The position numbers were made by a program, and so were the translations under genes. From the NCBI RefSeq assembly GCF_014803405.1, contig NZ_JACYFG010000038.1, forward strand, positions 310,001 to 374,000: DNA of 64,000 bases. Direction: 5' to 3'. The DNA is from Pelagicoccus enzymogenes. GTDB taxonomy: Bacteria; Verrucomicrobiota; Verrucomicrobiia; Opitutales; Opitutaceae. The notes under the pieces are model-generated. The model did not search any database, was not told the origin of the DNA, and worked only from the letters and a program-made list of their open reading frames with translations. Numbering within the stretch: the first letter of the stretch is position 1; the number at the start of each line of letters is the position of its first letter. Shown one piece after another: positions 48,576-56,959 of this stretch.

Positions 48576-49331
48576 ATGAACATCAATCATGAAAATCCTA
48601 GTGCCTCAGCAGATCACGCTGGAGGCGAAACGAAAAACAACGCAGCCGCATCCGTCGACAAGGATACGCACGAGATAAAGCTTTCTCCTGCGTCCAATGC
48701 CTACGTTCAACGGATAGGGTCCACGACTGGCAAAACCCCGAAGCAAATCGTTGACGGACTTGTCCGAAAGGAAAAGGCACAGGCGAGGAAGCGCGAAGAA
48801 AACAAACTGAAGAAAGGATCCAAATCCTCTGTAACATCATCCTTTCGAGTATCGCCCGAGATAAAGCGTAAGCTCGATAGACGGGCAGACGCAGAGGGTA
48901 AGAGTACGAGCAAACTTGTTGGCGAGTTGATAACTCAAGCCTTGTCCGGCGAAGACACAACACCTGCCAACGCAACCGATGCAGTCTTTTGTGCTCCTGA
49001 TTCTAAACGATACCAGCTCACACTCGGTAAAATGAAAGACCTCCAGTTTTCGGTCTTTTCAATCGAAGATTCGCTCAAAGCGGAGCGGCCCATGGATGAA
49101 GCCGACCTTGAGCGATGGGATGCAGCCTGGACAAAACTCGAAAAGGTGCTTGATGCAGTCCCTCACACTATAAATGCCCTAGGCATCTTTGGGCGCTTGC
49201 CTTGCCTTTTCCTCACTGAAGACGAGCGCACTCGACTTCGTAGAATCGCCCTAAATCCCAAAAATCCGGCGGTCTTGAAAAAGCTTGCCGCTGTCATCTT
49301 GGGTGACTCTAGCTTACTCCCCAAAAAATAG
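48576..49331 (+). CDS. Ribbon-helix-helix protein, probable mobilization accessory factor
   Basis: 251 residues. Residues about 85-128 form a ribbon-helix-helix domain: SSFRVSPEIKRKLDRRADAEG then STSKLVGELITQAL. An earlier segment, VQRIGSTTGKTPKQIVDGLV, may be a second, degenerate copy. The N-terminal 40 residues are low-complexity. The stop codon TAG directly abuts the ATG of the next gene. MobC-type RHH proteins bind oriT beside their relaxase, which fits this position. Plasmid partition or a toxin-antitoxin role are alternatives. Confidence 0.7.
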   Translation: MNINHENPSASADHAGGETKNNAAASVDKDTHEIKLSPASNAYVQRIGSTTGKTPKQIVDGLVRKEKAQARKREENKLKKGSKSSVTSSFRVSPEIKRKLDRRADAEGKSTSKLVGELITQALSGEDTTPANATDAVFCAPDSKRYQLTLGKMKDLQFSVFSIEDSLKAERPMDEADLERWDAAWTKLEKVLDAVPHTINALGIFGRLPCLFLTEDERTRLRRIALNPKNPAVLKKLAAVILGDSSLLPKK

Positions 49332-50273
49332 ATGAAAAAACCGACCGCGATAGTTAAGATCGTAAAGTCAGGGGTCACGACCAGCGGAGGAATCCAAGCG
49401 GAGGTCGACTATTTGAACGACGAGGACCACAAAAACCATTTTGGTGTAGAGATGACGGGAGTCCGCTACAGTGAAGACATACGTTCAAACCGCGGCCTCA
49501 TGGAAGCCGTCCTAATGGGGGAAAAAAACTACCTCGAAAATCGATCCCAAGTTGGGCGTCCCTGGGAAGGCGAGCTCGTCACGCATTATATACTCGCATT
49601 TTACGACGGCATGGACCCGTCTGGCCGAGAAACCGAGCTCATCGAGAAACGCTTCGGAGAGGCGCTAAGCTTTGGCAGTCCCTACGCTTGCACCACTCAC
49701 AAAGGCTACGATGGCCGCGTCGATCAGCATTACCTTGTCAGCAATTTCAGCCCGCGCGATCCGTCCCGTCTGCGCAAGACGCTAATTGCAGAAGCCTTTG
49801 GGGGTGATTTTCTTCGCCACGCTAAGCGCGTCTGGGAAGGTATTGTAGTCGAACTCAATTGCGAACGAGAGATAGAGGGGCGACCCCTGATCGTGAACTC
49901 TGATATCTCCCAAGAGAACATCGACCATGACTCAATATCCAAAGAAGACATCCCGAGGATAATTGCTGCCACCCATCCGCAGGACGCCGAATTTACAAAG
50001 GATAGCGTGCTCGAGGCTTTCGAGGCTGCCGGTGTCGAGGCCAATTCCTACCGTAGCAAAAAAAGCGTTTCGGTCTTTGTCGAGGATCGGAAAATGCCCT
50101 TCCGTTTTCGATGGACAGAACTGCTTGGAGACTTGTCCAAGATTCGGGAGAAACTCACCGACGAAGAAAAAGAGCGACTCCGGAAGCGGCTTGAAGCCTA
50201 CCAAGCCGGTAAAGAGCCGGATCAGGCCCCCGCAAACGATGATAATGATTTTGGCAGAGACCTAACGTTTTAG
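49332..50273 (+). CDS. Putative divergent relaxase
   Basis: 313 residues. Features that recall MobA/VirD2-type relaxases are an N-terminal KIVKSGVTTSGGIQAEVDYL, a central HYILAFYDGMDP strand and THKGYDGRVDQHYLVSNFSPRD, in which the two His around an Asp could be a metal site (H-x8-H). A clear three-His motif and the usual N-terminal Tyr are not obvious, so the call rests on pattern and context. It is coupled to the RHH gene upstream. The C-terminal 40 residues are charged. It may instead be a plasmid-type helper protein of unknown fold. Confidence 0.5.
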   Translation: MKKPTAIVKIVKSGVTTSGGIQAEVDYLNDEDHKNHFGVEMTGVRYSEDIRSNRGLMEAVLMGEKNYLENRSQVGRPWEGELVTHYILAFYDGMDPSGRETELIEKRFGEALSFGSPYACTTHKGYDGRVDQHYLVSNFSPRDPSRLRKTLIAEAFGGDFLRHAKRVWEGIVVELNCEREIEGRPLIVNSDISQENIDHDSISKEDIPRIIAATHPQDAEFTKDSVLEAFEAAGVEANSYRSKKSVSVFVEDRKMPFRFRWTELLGDLSKIREKLTDEEKERLRKRLEAYQAGKEPDQAPANDDNDFGRDLTF

Positions 50274-50550
50274 TTTCACCGCTGTGGGGTTTGGCTGTGC
50301 ATCACAACGAGCAGCGGAGTGCCATACAAGCCGGGCCCTCTCGACGATGTTGCGTATTACCAGGAAGTGGGCGCCCCAGTCCTGCTACTGCATTATCACC
50401 GCAGTGGAGACCATGCCGATGAGAGACTCGCCCTCCCAGGCATCGTAGCGGAAAGCGGATATTCGTTTCGTCCTGCAGTCTTCGAACAAGGACCTGAGCA
50501 CCGGGGGTGGTCGCCTTGAGGGCTCCTGCTAGATTTTTTTACTTGGACGT

Positions 50551-50620
50551 GACAAGGGGCGACTGTGTCGGCTCGACAAGCCGAGGTTGACCTTGTCGGC
50601 AGCGATCCGCTTTTAGGATC
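50551..50620 (+). other. Nested stem-loop structure
   Basis: GACAAGG (50551-50557) pairs with CCTTGTC (50591-50597) around an inner hairpin CGGCT-CGACA-AGCCG (50569-50583). A third hairpin, GATCC-GCTTTTA-GGATC, follows at 50604-50620. It may be an RNA fold or a transfer or replication origin. Position about 280 bp after the putative relaxase gene. Confidence 0.45.
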
Positions 50621-51218
50621 TCTCACGTGTTGAAATCCAAGAACTGTGGTCGCCGTGTTGAGGTCGTTGTATTTTCGATGACGCGAATGGTGAGTTGGAG
50701 CTTGTAGTTGTGTTGTTCGTAATTCGGTCCCGAGGGGGAAGAGGGCGCGCAGTAGCTGTAACACACTTGAGGTTGGCGCTCACTCTTTCGAGGATGGTCA
50801 TCGTGCTGCGTTCGACCCTGGCTTTCTGTGCCTGCCTCGACCTCGATTTGCCAGATGCTTGCGATTGTTGAACATCACCCGAAGTGCCCCAAACGATCCC
50901 AGCTCGAGCATTGCCTCTATCGCTACCATGTACGAAGGCCGAACATGCTTTGGCTGCTCGCTCGGTTCCTGGTCGTGGAGTTGCCTTTTGCCCGAAGTGC
51001 GACAGGTCTCGAACCACACCTCCTCCCAGTCACCGATGCATACGCATCGGTTTGCCTGCGCGTCGCAGGGTGGTGCCAGATCCTCTATGCGTTCCATCCT
51101 CGGAGCTCCGTGGTTGGGTAGAACCGAACCGCCGCTACTGCCCCAAATGCGACGGCTCGGAGCAACCTCCCGGCACCAACCCGATGCCATTTCGGGCACC
51201 GAAAACCGCCCGATTTTG

Positions 51219-51261
51219 GGCCGGCAGAGCCGGCCTTTTTAGAGCGCTTTTCGAGCGCTCT
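51219..51261 (+). terminator. Rho-independent terminator with adjacent hairpin
   Basis: GGCCGGC-AGA-GCCGGCC (51219-51235) is a perfect 7-bp stem followed by five T (51236-51240). Immediately after lies a second perfect 8-bp stem, AGAGCGCT/AGCGCTCT (51241-51261). The first has all marks of a plus-strand terminator although no gene was confidently found just upstream. Confidence 0.7.
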
Positions 51262-51406
51262 CCGAGTCAAATTCCCCCGGAATTTGGCGAGGCAAGAACC
51301 CAAATCCTGTGACACGTGCCATTACGGCACTTTGTCAGATGCTATTACACCCCCTATCACAGGTGTGTAACGCATCCGGATTTGGCTTCTTGGTCAGGGG
51401 GCCGCT

Positions 51407-51652
51407 TTGCTCTACCCCCCGACACCCCCCCCATTTGAAAAAAACGTTTCGATTGAGCAGATAGCTCAACAAAAATCTTGGAAGCCCAGGTTTTCCAAAA
51501 CGGAAAATGCTGCTCCGGATTCGATTTTCATGCCCAAATCGATTGAGGAAGAAGTTCAGAACAGAGGGCTTGGACTCATCGAGCTCGACCCGATGAGTCG
51601 AAATTCAGAGTACAAAATAACGATTTTGAACTATCAAAACCAAAATTCGTAG
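51407..51652 (+). CDS. Small hypothetical protein
   Basis: 81 codons from TTG at 51407 or 41 from ATG at 51530. The C-terminal half (MPKSIEEEVQNRGLGLIEL) has a protein-like composition, but there is no strong ribosome-binding site and no recognised family. It may be a degraded gene end. Confidence 0.25.
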   Translation: MLYPPTPPPFEKNVSIEQIAQQKSWKPRFSKTENAAPDSIFMPKSIEEEVQNRGLGLIELDPMSRNSEYKITILNYQNQNS

Positions 51653-51751
51653 CCACGTTCTGCCCAAGATGCTTGCTATCACGTCGGGTGGAAGGCGAGT
51701 TTTCCACGCCGATTAACTCCCAATGCGGGAGGCAATTTCCCAGTTTCGTCT

Positions 51752-52294
51752 TCAGGCAGCACTCTCATCAATTTCCAAATGCTGTCTTAACAGCCAGACC
51801 GGAACCCAAACAAACTCGGAAATGGTGACGCGTCCACCACGCTTCGAAGCATTTCTGACGCGCCGCGAGACGCTTCTAATCAATCTGTTTTTGTTATAGG
51901 CGAACTCTCTGAGCTGGTCAAAGTCTGCTAGCAACCAACGTTCGGAGTTTTCGCAGATCCAAAGTACCTTGTCGGTCACGGACGTTTTTCGGAAAGGCCA
52001 GCCGGGCTTACCGTTGCGTATGTCGTGCCACGTTTCGAGAGCAAGTGATGGAATTTTTTTCCGAAATGGATCTCGGCTAACAAGCTTAAGATCCACTTTG
52101 ATGATGCGACCGTCCTTGAGTTTTACCCAAAGGTCCGACCCGCGAATGTCCCACCAGGGAGTGGACCAGCCCCACTTCTCAAGCCCCGGGAATGCCTCGC
52201 GGAGGACCTTGCCGATGGGAAGTCGCTGCAAACGGCGAGCGGCCTCTTGTCTGTTTTTGTCGTAATTTACTACAGTTTTAGTGTTTAATGTCAT
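51752..52294 (-). CDS. Hypothetical protein, possible PD-(D/E)XK nuclease
   Basis: 180 residues. The segment WWDIRGSDLWVKLKDG then RIIKVDLKLVS contains an Asp followed about 14 residues later by D-x-K between two strands, which is the layout of a PD-(D/E)XK active site. The C-terminal part is Arg-rich with Trp pairs. It is divergent from the RHH-like gene at 52386, with a palindrome between them. No family is recognised, so the nuclease idea is weak inference. Confidence 0.55.
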   Translation of the reverse strand: MTLNTKTVVNYDKNRQEAARRLQRLPIGKVLREAFPGLEKWGWSTPWWDIRGSDLWVKLKDGRIIKVDLKLVSRDPFRKKIPSLALETWHDIRNGKPGWPFRKTSVTDKVLWICENSERWLLADFDQLREFAYNKNRLIRSVSRRVRNASKRGGRVTISEFVWVPVWLLRQHLEIDESAA

Positions 52295-52323
52295 GTGTTT
52301 TAAATTACGACATTTCTCTCAGA

Positions 52324-52340
52324 TGTTTTAACTTAAAACA
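52324..52340. promoter_or_regulatory. Operator-like palindrome between divergent genes
   Basis: TGTTTTAA-C-TTAAAACA is a perfect palindrome with 8-bp arms. A half-site TGTTTTAA also occurs at 52296-52303. TATACT follows at 52344-52349 and may be the -10 of the plus-strand gene. The RHH-like product at 52386 is a candidate binder. Confidence 0.55.
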
Positions 52341-52385
52341 AGATATACTTGATCTGAGAGTAGGCTGGAGCATTCCCTTAGAGCG

Positions 52386-52766
52386 ATGCCGCCGAAAAAA
52401 GGAAGCAAACCGCCGACAAAACTTTTTCATCTGCGGGTCGAACCAAAGCAGTGTGACGAGCTCGGAGAGATCGCTCGGACACTGCGATTGGACCAAACCC
52501 AGATAATTCGGGAGACCTTAAGATGCCTACCTGCGATCGAAACTGGAAAGCGCCACAAGGCGATTGAAGCCGCCGAAAGCTTCCCAAAGCTGAGAGGTTT
52601 GTCCGTCCAGATTGAACTCGAGACGCTCAAGATGCTAGGCGAGCGCTTGCCCGATCACGATACCAAGCTGCTCATCCGTCTCGCCCTGTACGTCGCGGTC
52701 GAGAACCTTCGCGGCTATGAACAGTTCTTCTGGCCGCCAGATCCTAACGATCTCTACTGGCCTTGA
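52386..52766 (+). CDS. RHH-like DNA-binding protein
   Basis: 126 residues. The N-terminal part (TKLFHLRVEPKQCDELGEIA then RTLRLDQTQIIRETLRCL) has the strand-helix-helix pattern of ribbon-helix-helix proteins. The rest is helical and ends in an aromatic tail (FFWPPDPNDLYWP). It is divergent from the 180-residue gene and may regulate both through the intervening palindrome. Partner unknown. Confidence 0.6.
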   Translation: MPPKKGSKPPTKLFHLRVEPKQCDELGEIARTLRLDQTQIIRETLRCLPAIETGKRHKAIEAAESFPKLRGLSVQIELETLKMLGERLPDHDTKLLIRLALYVAVENLRGYEQFFWPPDPNDLYWP

Positions 52767-52842
52767 TGCAAAAACAAATAACGTGAGACCGATTGCACTG
52801 TCGACCATCGGTTTAAAGTGTAACATAAACCCACTTCAACAC

Positions 52843-53016
52843 CTACCTGCAGACAGCTTCACCCAATACCCCCCGAGGCGGTCGCGGAACCTCAAGTTTA
52901 CGACACCACTTCCCAAACGCGACACTCGACACTCCGTATAGCTCCGCGAGCTTCGTTGCGGGCATCGACCAGATTAATCGATGCATCTCTTCGCGGGATA
53001 ACGAAGATAGCTCCAT
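52843..53016 (-). pseudogene. Small HTH gene with frameshift in a G6 run
   Basis: From ATG at 53016 the frame reads MELSSLSREEMHRLIW, then ATKLAELYGVSSVAFGKWCRKLEVPRPPRG, an HTH of the kind that usually continues as YWVKLSAG. Here a run of six G shifts the frame and the peptide ends VLGEAVCR at residue 57. With five G the protein would end YWVKLSAGRC, about 60 residues. The gene starts 4 bp after the metallopeptidase stop, so it belongs to the restriction operon. The shift may be a sequencing error, phase variation or decay. Confidence 0.6.
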
Positions 53017-53020
53017 CTTC

Positions 53021-53737
53021 CTAATAGCTCCACTCGCGGTGGCTCACCGGGATCCGGTTCAGCACCTTCCGGTGCTCCTTCCACTGTGGAACGAAGAGAT
53101 TCATCAGCGACTTGAAGCGGTCGTTGTGGGTTGGTTCGAGAAGGTGAACAGTTTCGTGGGCCACGATGTAGTCGAGGCACTCCTTCGGTTTCTTGGCTAG
53201 TTCAAGGTTAACGATCACTTTCGCCTTCTGTGGAATGCACGAGCCCCACTTGGTTTTCATCCTGCGAACTTGCCACTCGGATACTTCCACACCGATCGCT
53301 TTCTCCCATTTCGCGATCACAGATGGCAAGGCTTCCGAAAGCTGCTGGCGGTACCAAGCCTCCATGACTTGATGGCGCTTACCGTCGCTTGCTCCAGGAC
53401 GAGCGGTCAGGACGATCTTTCGATGTTTAACCTCGACCTTCGGCTTGGCGTCCACCTCCGCGAGCGACAGTAAATAACGCTTCCCCCACAGGTAGTGGCT
53501 CTCGCGCTCCAGATATTCGCGCTTCGGCTCACGCTTCTGAGCGTTCAGTCTTCGTTGTTGCTTCTTGATCCACGAGAGCTTCGAGAGCGCAAATATGCGG
53601 ATCGTGTCCATCTCCATCTCCGATGGAGCCGCGATGCGGATTCTTCCCGCTGGGGGATAGACGCTCAAGTGGACGTTCTTGATAGCCTTGCGTTCGACGT
53701 CCACCGACATGTCGCCGAGCTTCAAATGCTCAACCAT
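53021..53737 (-). CDS. YgjP/DUF45-type zinc metallopeptidase
   Basis: 238 residues from ATG at 53737 (an extension of 17 residues lies in hsdR). The zinc motif HETVH lies in YIVAHETVHLLEPTHNDRF, with the downstream Glu-region helix, and WGSC precedes it, as in the M48/SprT-like DUF45 family. N-terminal strands include VHLSVYPPAGRIRIAAP, also typical. It begins 1 bp after hsdR and is commonly found next to type I restriction genes; it may degrade or process HsdR. Confidence 0.93.
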   Translation of the reverse strand: MVEHLKLGDMSVDVERKAIKNVHLSVYPPAGRIRIAAPSEMEMDTIRIFALSKLSWIKKQQRRLNAQKREPKREYLERESHYLWGKRYLLSLAEVDAKPKVEVKHRKIVLTARPGASDGKRHQVMEAWYRQQLSEALPSVIAKWEKAIGVEVSEWQVRRMKTKWGSCIPQKAKVIVNLELAKKPKECLDYIVAHETVHLLEPTHNDRFKSLMNLFVPQWKEHRKVLNRIPVSHREWSY

Positions 53738-53738
53738 G

Positions 53739-56700
53739 CTAGTAATCCGTCTGTTGCTTGATGATAGGAAACATTCGTTCCACCTCATCTTGATTTTGCA
53801 GAATCGCGAACATTGCCGCTTTGATCATACGCTCCTTCGCTTCATGTCCACGCCAACCGTGCGGGCTGACCTGCTTAATCGTCTCATCGAGCCTTATGGC
53901 AAGGGCGGCAATCGGATCTACTCCCGCATTGTTCGCATAGTTTCCGGCAGCCTCGGAAGCCGCCTCTGACTTCAAGTTGTTGTAGAGCGCTCGCTGTCCC
54001 GGCGTCCGAAGAACCTCGGGCACATCGTTCGCGTCGCCAGACTGTACGCTCCTTGCGAGCTCGGCGATGCGCCTCAAATACTCCTCGTAGTCGATGGCTT
54101 TGCGGCGGCGAGCCGCGATGATTTCGTCTAGCAGCACCGACATGCGTTCGTAGTAGGCGGGATCGTTGAGATGCTCCTTGATGATGGTCTTCCGCACGTT
54201 GTTCTCGATTGCCTCCGCGACCGACTCCTGGCTCGCCCGCATGCCTTCCGGCATTTGGTTGATCGCATTCGCCATACCTGTCTTCACGATCAGGTCGATT
54301 AGGGGCATATCATCGAACGGCGAGATCTTTCGCGGTTCGTCTGCATCGATGTAGGTATCGATTAGGTGCCGCATGTCTGCTTCGTAGGCCTTGAGATCGA
54401 TTGTCTCGCCACTCGCTAGCCGGACTTCTTCACGAAGCTTCAGGTAGTGATCGATCTGTCGCTTGATCCGCTCTACATCACTCTCGCTGTAGCCCGCTGT
54501 ATCCATTTCGTCCGAAATGTTGGCGTAGGCTCTCACCAAACTGGCGACCCCTTTGTAGAGGGCCACCCGCTGAGGTTCCCGCTCCTCGAGATCGGCGGCG
54601 ATCTCCGTGTTACCACAAAAATACTGGATGTGGGCCAAGGTATCACGTGGAGCTCTGACCGGTTCACAAAGGAGAGATAATTGTTCGAGCGCCTCATCCA
54701 ATCGTTCGCTTCCCTTCTCCAAGCGCTCTTGTAGGACGATCTGCGGATCCCTGCTCTCACTGTCGCCGTCGTCGAGCTCCGAGGTGTATACCTCTATCGC
54801 GTTCTCCACTTTTCGAAACAGATCCTTGTAGTCGATGATGTATCCAAAATCCTTATCCTCTCCGTCCAAGCGATTCGTCCGGCAGATTGCTTGGAACAGT
54901 CCGTGGTCCTGCATCGACTTGTCGATGTAAAGGTAGGTACAGCTCGGCGCATCAAATCCTGTCAGCAGCTTGTCCACCACGATGAGCAGCTTCATGTTAG
55001 CGGGCTCCTTCTTGAAGCGACGCTTCACGTCATCTTCGAACGCTTCCGTTTTCGTCTGCCCGGGTCTGGCCGGCACATCCTTCAGAAGCTCTTGGTAGAG
55101 GTGATAGATGAACTCCTTTTCGGTTTCCGTGTTCGCGCCTGTGTCTTCCTTGTTGATGTCGCTCGTCTGAGGATTGTAGGAAGTCACCACCGCGCACTTA
55201 CCCCTAAACCCAGTGGACGCTTTGTTGAAAAGCTCGTAGTACTTGCAAGCCTCATAGATGCTGGAGGCTACCAGCATGGCGTTCCCGCGTTGGTTGCTGA
55301 GCCGTCGTTTGGTTCCAAAATCGAACAGGATATCGCTCACCACCCGTTCCATGCGCGACCGTGAGCTCAGCACCTTTTGCATCGTTCCCCATTGCTCGCG
55401 AAGGGCCGATCTTTGCCACTCGTTCAAGCCCCGCGTCTTGGCTTCAAACCAAGCATCAACCTTCTCTGTCGAGCCAAGCCTTTGGTCGATGTCCCGGGCT
55501 TCGTAGACGAGATCGAGCACTACCTCGTCCACCACCGCCTCCGCGAACTTGTAAGTGTGTATGTATCTTCCGAATACTTCCAAACTCGTTTGCTTGTCCT
55601 TCTTCAGCAGAGGGGTGCCGGTAAATCCGATGAAAACCGACTTCGGCAGCAAAGCCTTCATCGTACGATGCAGCTTGCCGCTCTGCGTACGGTGACACTC
55701 GTCCACGAATACGAACAACTCGCCCACCGCGGGACTTGGTTGCTCCTCCAGCTCCCGGATAAACGTGTCAAAGTTGTCCACGTCCTTCTTGCCGAACTTG
55801 TGCACCAGAGAGCAAATCAGGCGAGGCTTGGGTTGGGAAAGCTGAGCCATCAAGTCCTTGCCGCTTCGCGTTCGGTAGATTTTCTCTCCTGCGTCGGCGA
55901 AGACGCCTTCGATCTGTTTGTCCAGCTCGTCACGGTCCGTGATCACCGCAACCCGCGCGTTTGGATTATTCTCCAAGGTCCACTTGGCGAGCATTACCAT
56001 GACGATGCTTTTGCCGCTTCCTTGGGTGTGCCAGATGATTCCTCCGTCTTTGCGGCGAATGAACTTCTGAGCCTCCTTAATGCCAAAGTACTGGTGATGG
56101 CGCGGCACCTTTTTGATCCCGCCATCAAAGAGAATGAAGTCGTAGACCAGCTCGAGCAGTCTTCGCTTGTCGCAAAGCTTCAGCAGGTACTTGTCCAGCT
56201 TGTAGCGGCTATTGTCCGACTCTTCTTCCTTCCAGGACAGAAAATACTTCTCCTCGGTACCAACCGTTCCGTAGCGCAGTCCTTCCGTGTCATTGCCTGC
56301 CATCACCAGCTGGATGGTAGTAAAGAACTGTTCTATGAATTCCGGCTGCTGGTTCGTAATGTTCTGTCGGATACCATCGCTAATCGACTTTCGGCTGTTC
56401 TTCAGCTCAATCACGCCTAGGGCGATCCCATTCACGTAAAGCACCAAATCGGGACGTTTCTCGTGCCTGCCGTAGACTGTGACCTCTTCGGCGATGCCGA
56501 AATCGTTCTCCTCCGGATTATCCCAATCGATCAGCTTAACCGTTTCCGTGTTCTGACCTGCCTCGGCCTTCACCTGTACTCCGTACCGCAGAAGCGAATA
56601 CACTTCTTTGTTGTTCTCGTACAGTAGACGCCCCCTGTGAGTAGTCTCACGTTTCAAGGTTTCGATAGCCCGGCTGATTTGCTCGTTGCGATAGCCCGCC

Positions 56701-56849
56701 TTCGTCAGATAGTCGCCAAGGAACGCCTCTTCGACATTGCTGTTGCCTGCTCGATCCTGCCAATGGCCAAGGTAGCGGTATTTCAGCTCATTGACGAATA
56801 GTTCAACAACGCGGTCCTGGGTTTTTCGTTCTGCTTGGCCTATGGTCAT
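53739..56849 (-). CDS. hsdR: Type I restriction enzyme R subunit
   Basis: 1036 residues from ATG at 56849 (an upstream extension of 40 residues is not family-like). The nuclease domain has RPDLVLYVNGIALGVIELKNS with the D...ExK site. The helicase motor has Walker A WHTQGSGKS, DECH in FVDECHRTQSG, motif III GFTGTPL and motif VI QAICRTNR. It drives ATP-dependent DNA translocation and cleaves unmodified DNA with HsdM and HsdS. It is separated from hsdS by four other genes, which is unusual. Confidence 0.97.
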   Translation of the reverse strand: MTIGQAERKTQDRVVELFVNELKYRYLGHWQDRAGNSNVEEAFLGDYLTKAGYRNEQISRAIETLKRETTHRGRLLYENNKEVYSLLRYGVQVKAEAGQNTETVKLIDWDNPEENDFGIAEEVTVYGRHEKRPDLVLYVNGIALGVIELKNSRKSISDGIRQNITNQQPEFIEQFFTTIQLVMAGNDTEGLRYGTVGTEEKYFLSWKEEESDNSRYKLDKYLLKLCDKRRLLELVYDFILFDGGIKKVPRHHQYFGIKEAQKFIRRKDGGIIWHTQGSGKSIVMVMLAKWTLENNPNARVAVITDRDELDKQIEGVFADAGEKIYRTRSGKDLMAQLSQPKPRLICSLVHKFGKKDVDNFDTFIRELEEQPSPAVGELFVFVDECHRTQSGKLHRTMKALLPKSVFIGFTGTPLLKKDKQTSLEVFGRYIHTYKFAEAVVDEVVLDLVYEARDIDQRLGSTEKVDAWFEAKTRGLNEWQRSALREQWGTMQKVLSSRSRMERVVSDILFDFGTKRRLSNQRGNAMLVASSIYEACKYYELFNKASTGFRGKCAVVTSYNPQTSDINKEDTGANTETEKEFIYHLYQELLKDVPARPGQTKTEAFEDDVKRRFKKEPANMKLLIVVDKLLTGFDAPSCTYLYIDKSMQDHGLFQAICRTNRLDGEDKDFGYIIDYKDLFRKVENAIEVYTSELDDGDSESRDPQIVLQERLEKGSERLDEALEQLSLLCEPVRAPRDTLAHIQYFCGNTEIAADLEEREPQRVALYKGVASLVRAYANISDEMDTAGYSESDVERIKRQIDHYLKLREEVRLASGETIDLKAYEADMRHLIDTYIDADEPRKISPFDDMPLIDLIVKTGMANAINQMPEGMRASQESVAEAIENNVRKTIIKEHLNDPAYYERMSVLLDEIIAARRRKAIDYEEYLRRIAELARSVQSGDANDVPEVLRTPGQRALYNNLKSEAASEAAGNYANNAGVDPIAALAIRLDETIKQVSPHGWRGHEAKERMIKAAMFAILQNQDEVERMFPIIKQQTDY

Positions 56850-56959
56850 AACTTGGGGTGGAGGATTGACAAATTGCGTCGTTTGTTTGTTCTTGTGGCT
56901 TACCGGTGGTTGAAATTCGGCTCCATGCCGTGTGTTTCGGGTCTTTTGGCCAGTGAAAC

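Larger units (their letters stand above)
50274..51751. other. Hairpin-rich noncoding stretch
   Basis: About 1.5 kb without a convincing gene. Overlapping open frames on both strands lack protein-like patterns, apart from the ones noted in separate entries. From left to right there are stem-loops at 50551-50620, a terminator at 51219-51240, a second hairpin at 51241-51261 and a TTACAC/GTGTAA repeat near 51343-51368. It may hold an oriT, an RNA gene or decayed DNA. Confidence 0.5.

Noticed and set aside
50319-50519. 66-codon open frame after the relaxase-like gene
   Set aside because: GTG start, no clear ribosome-binding site, and composition typical of noncoding GC-rich DNA.
50613-51242. Several overlapping open frames on both strands
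   Set aside because: They conflict with each other and have no consistent protein pattern; likely chance frames in GC-rich noncoding DNA.
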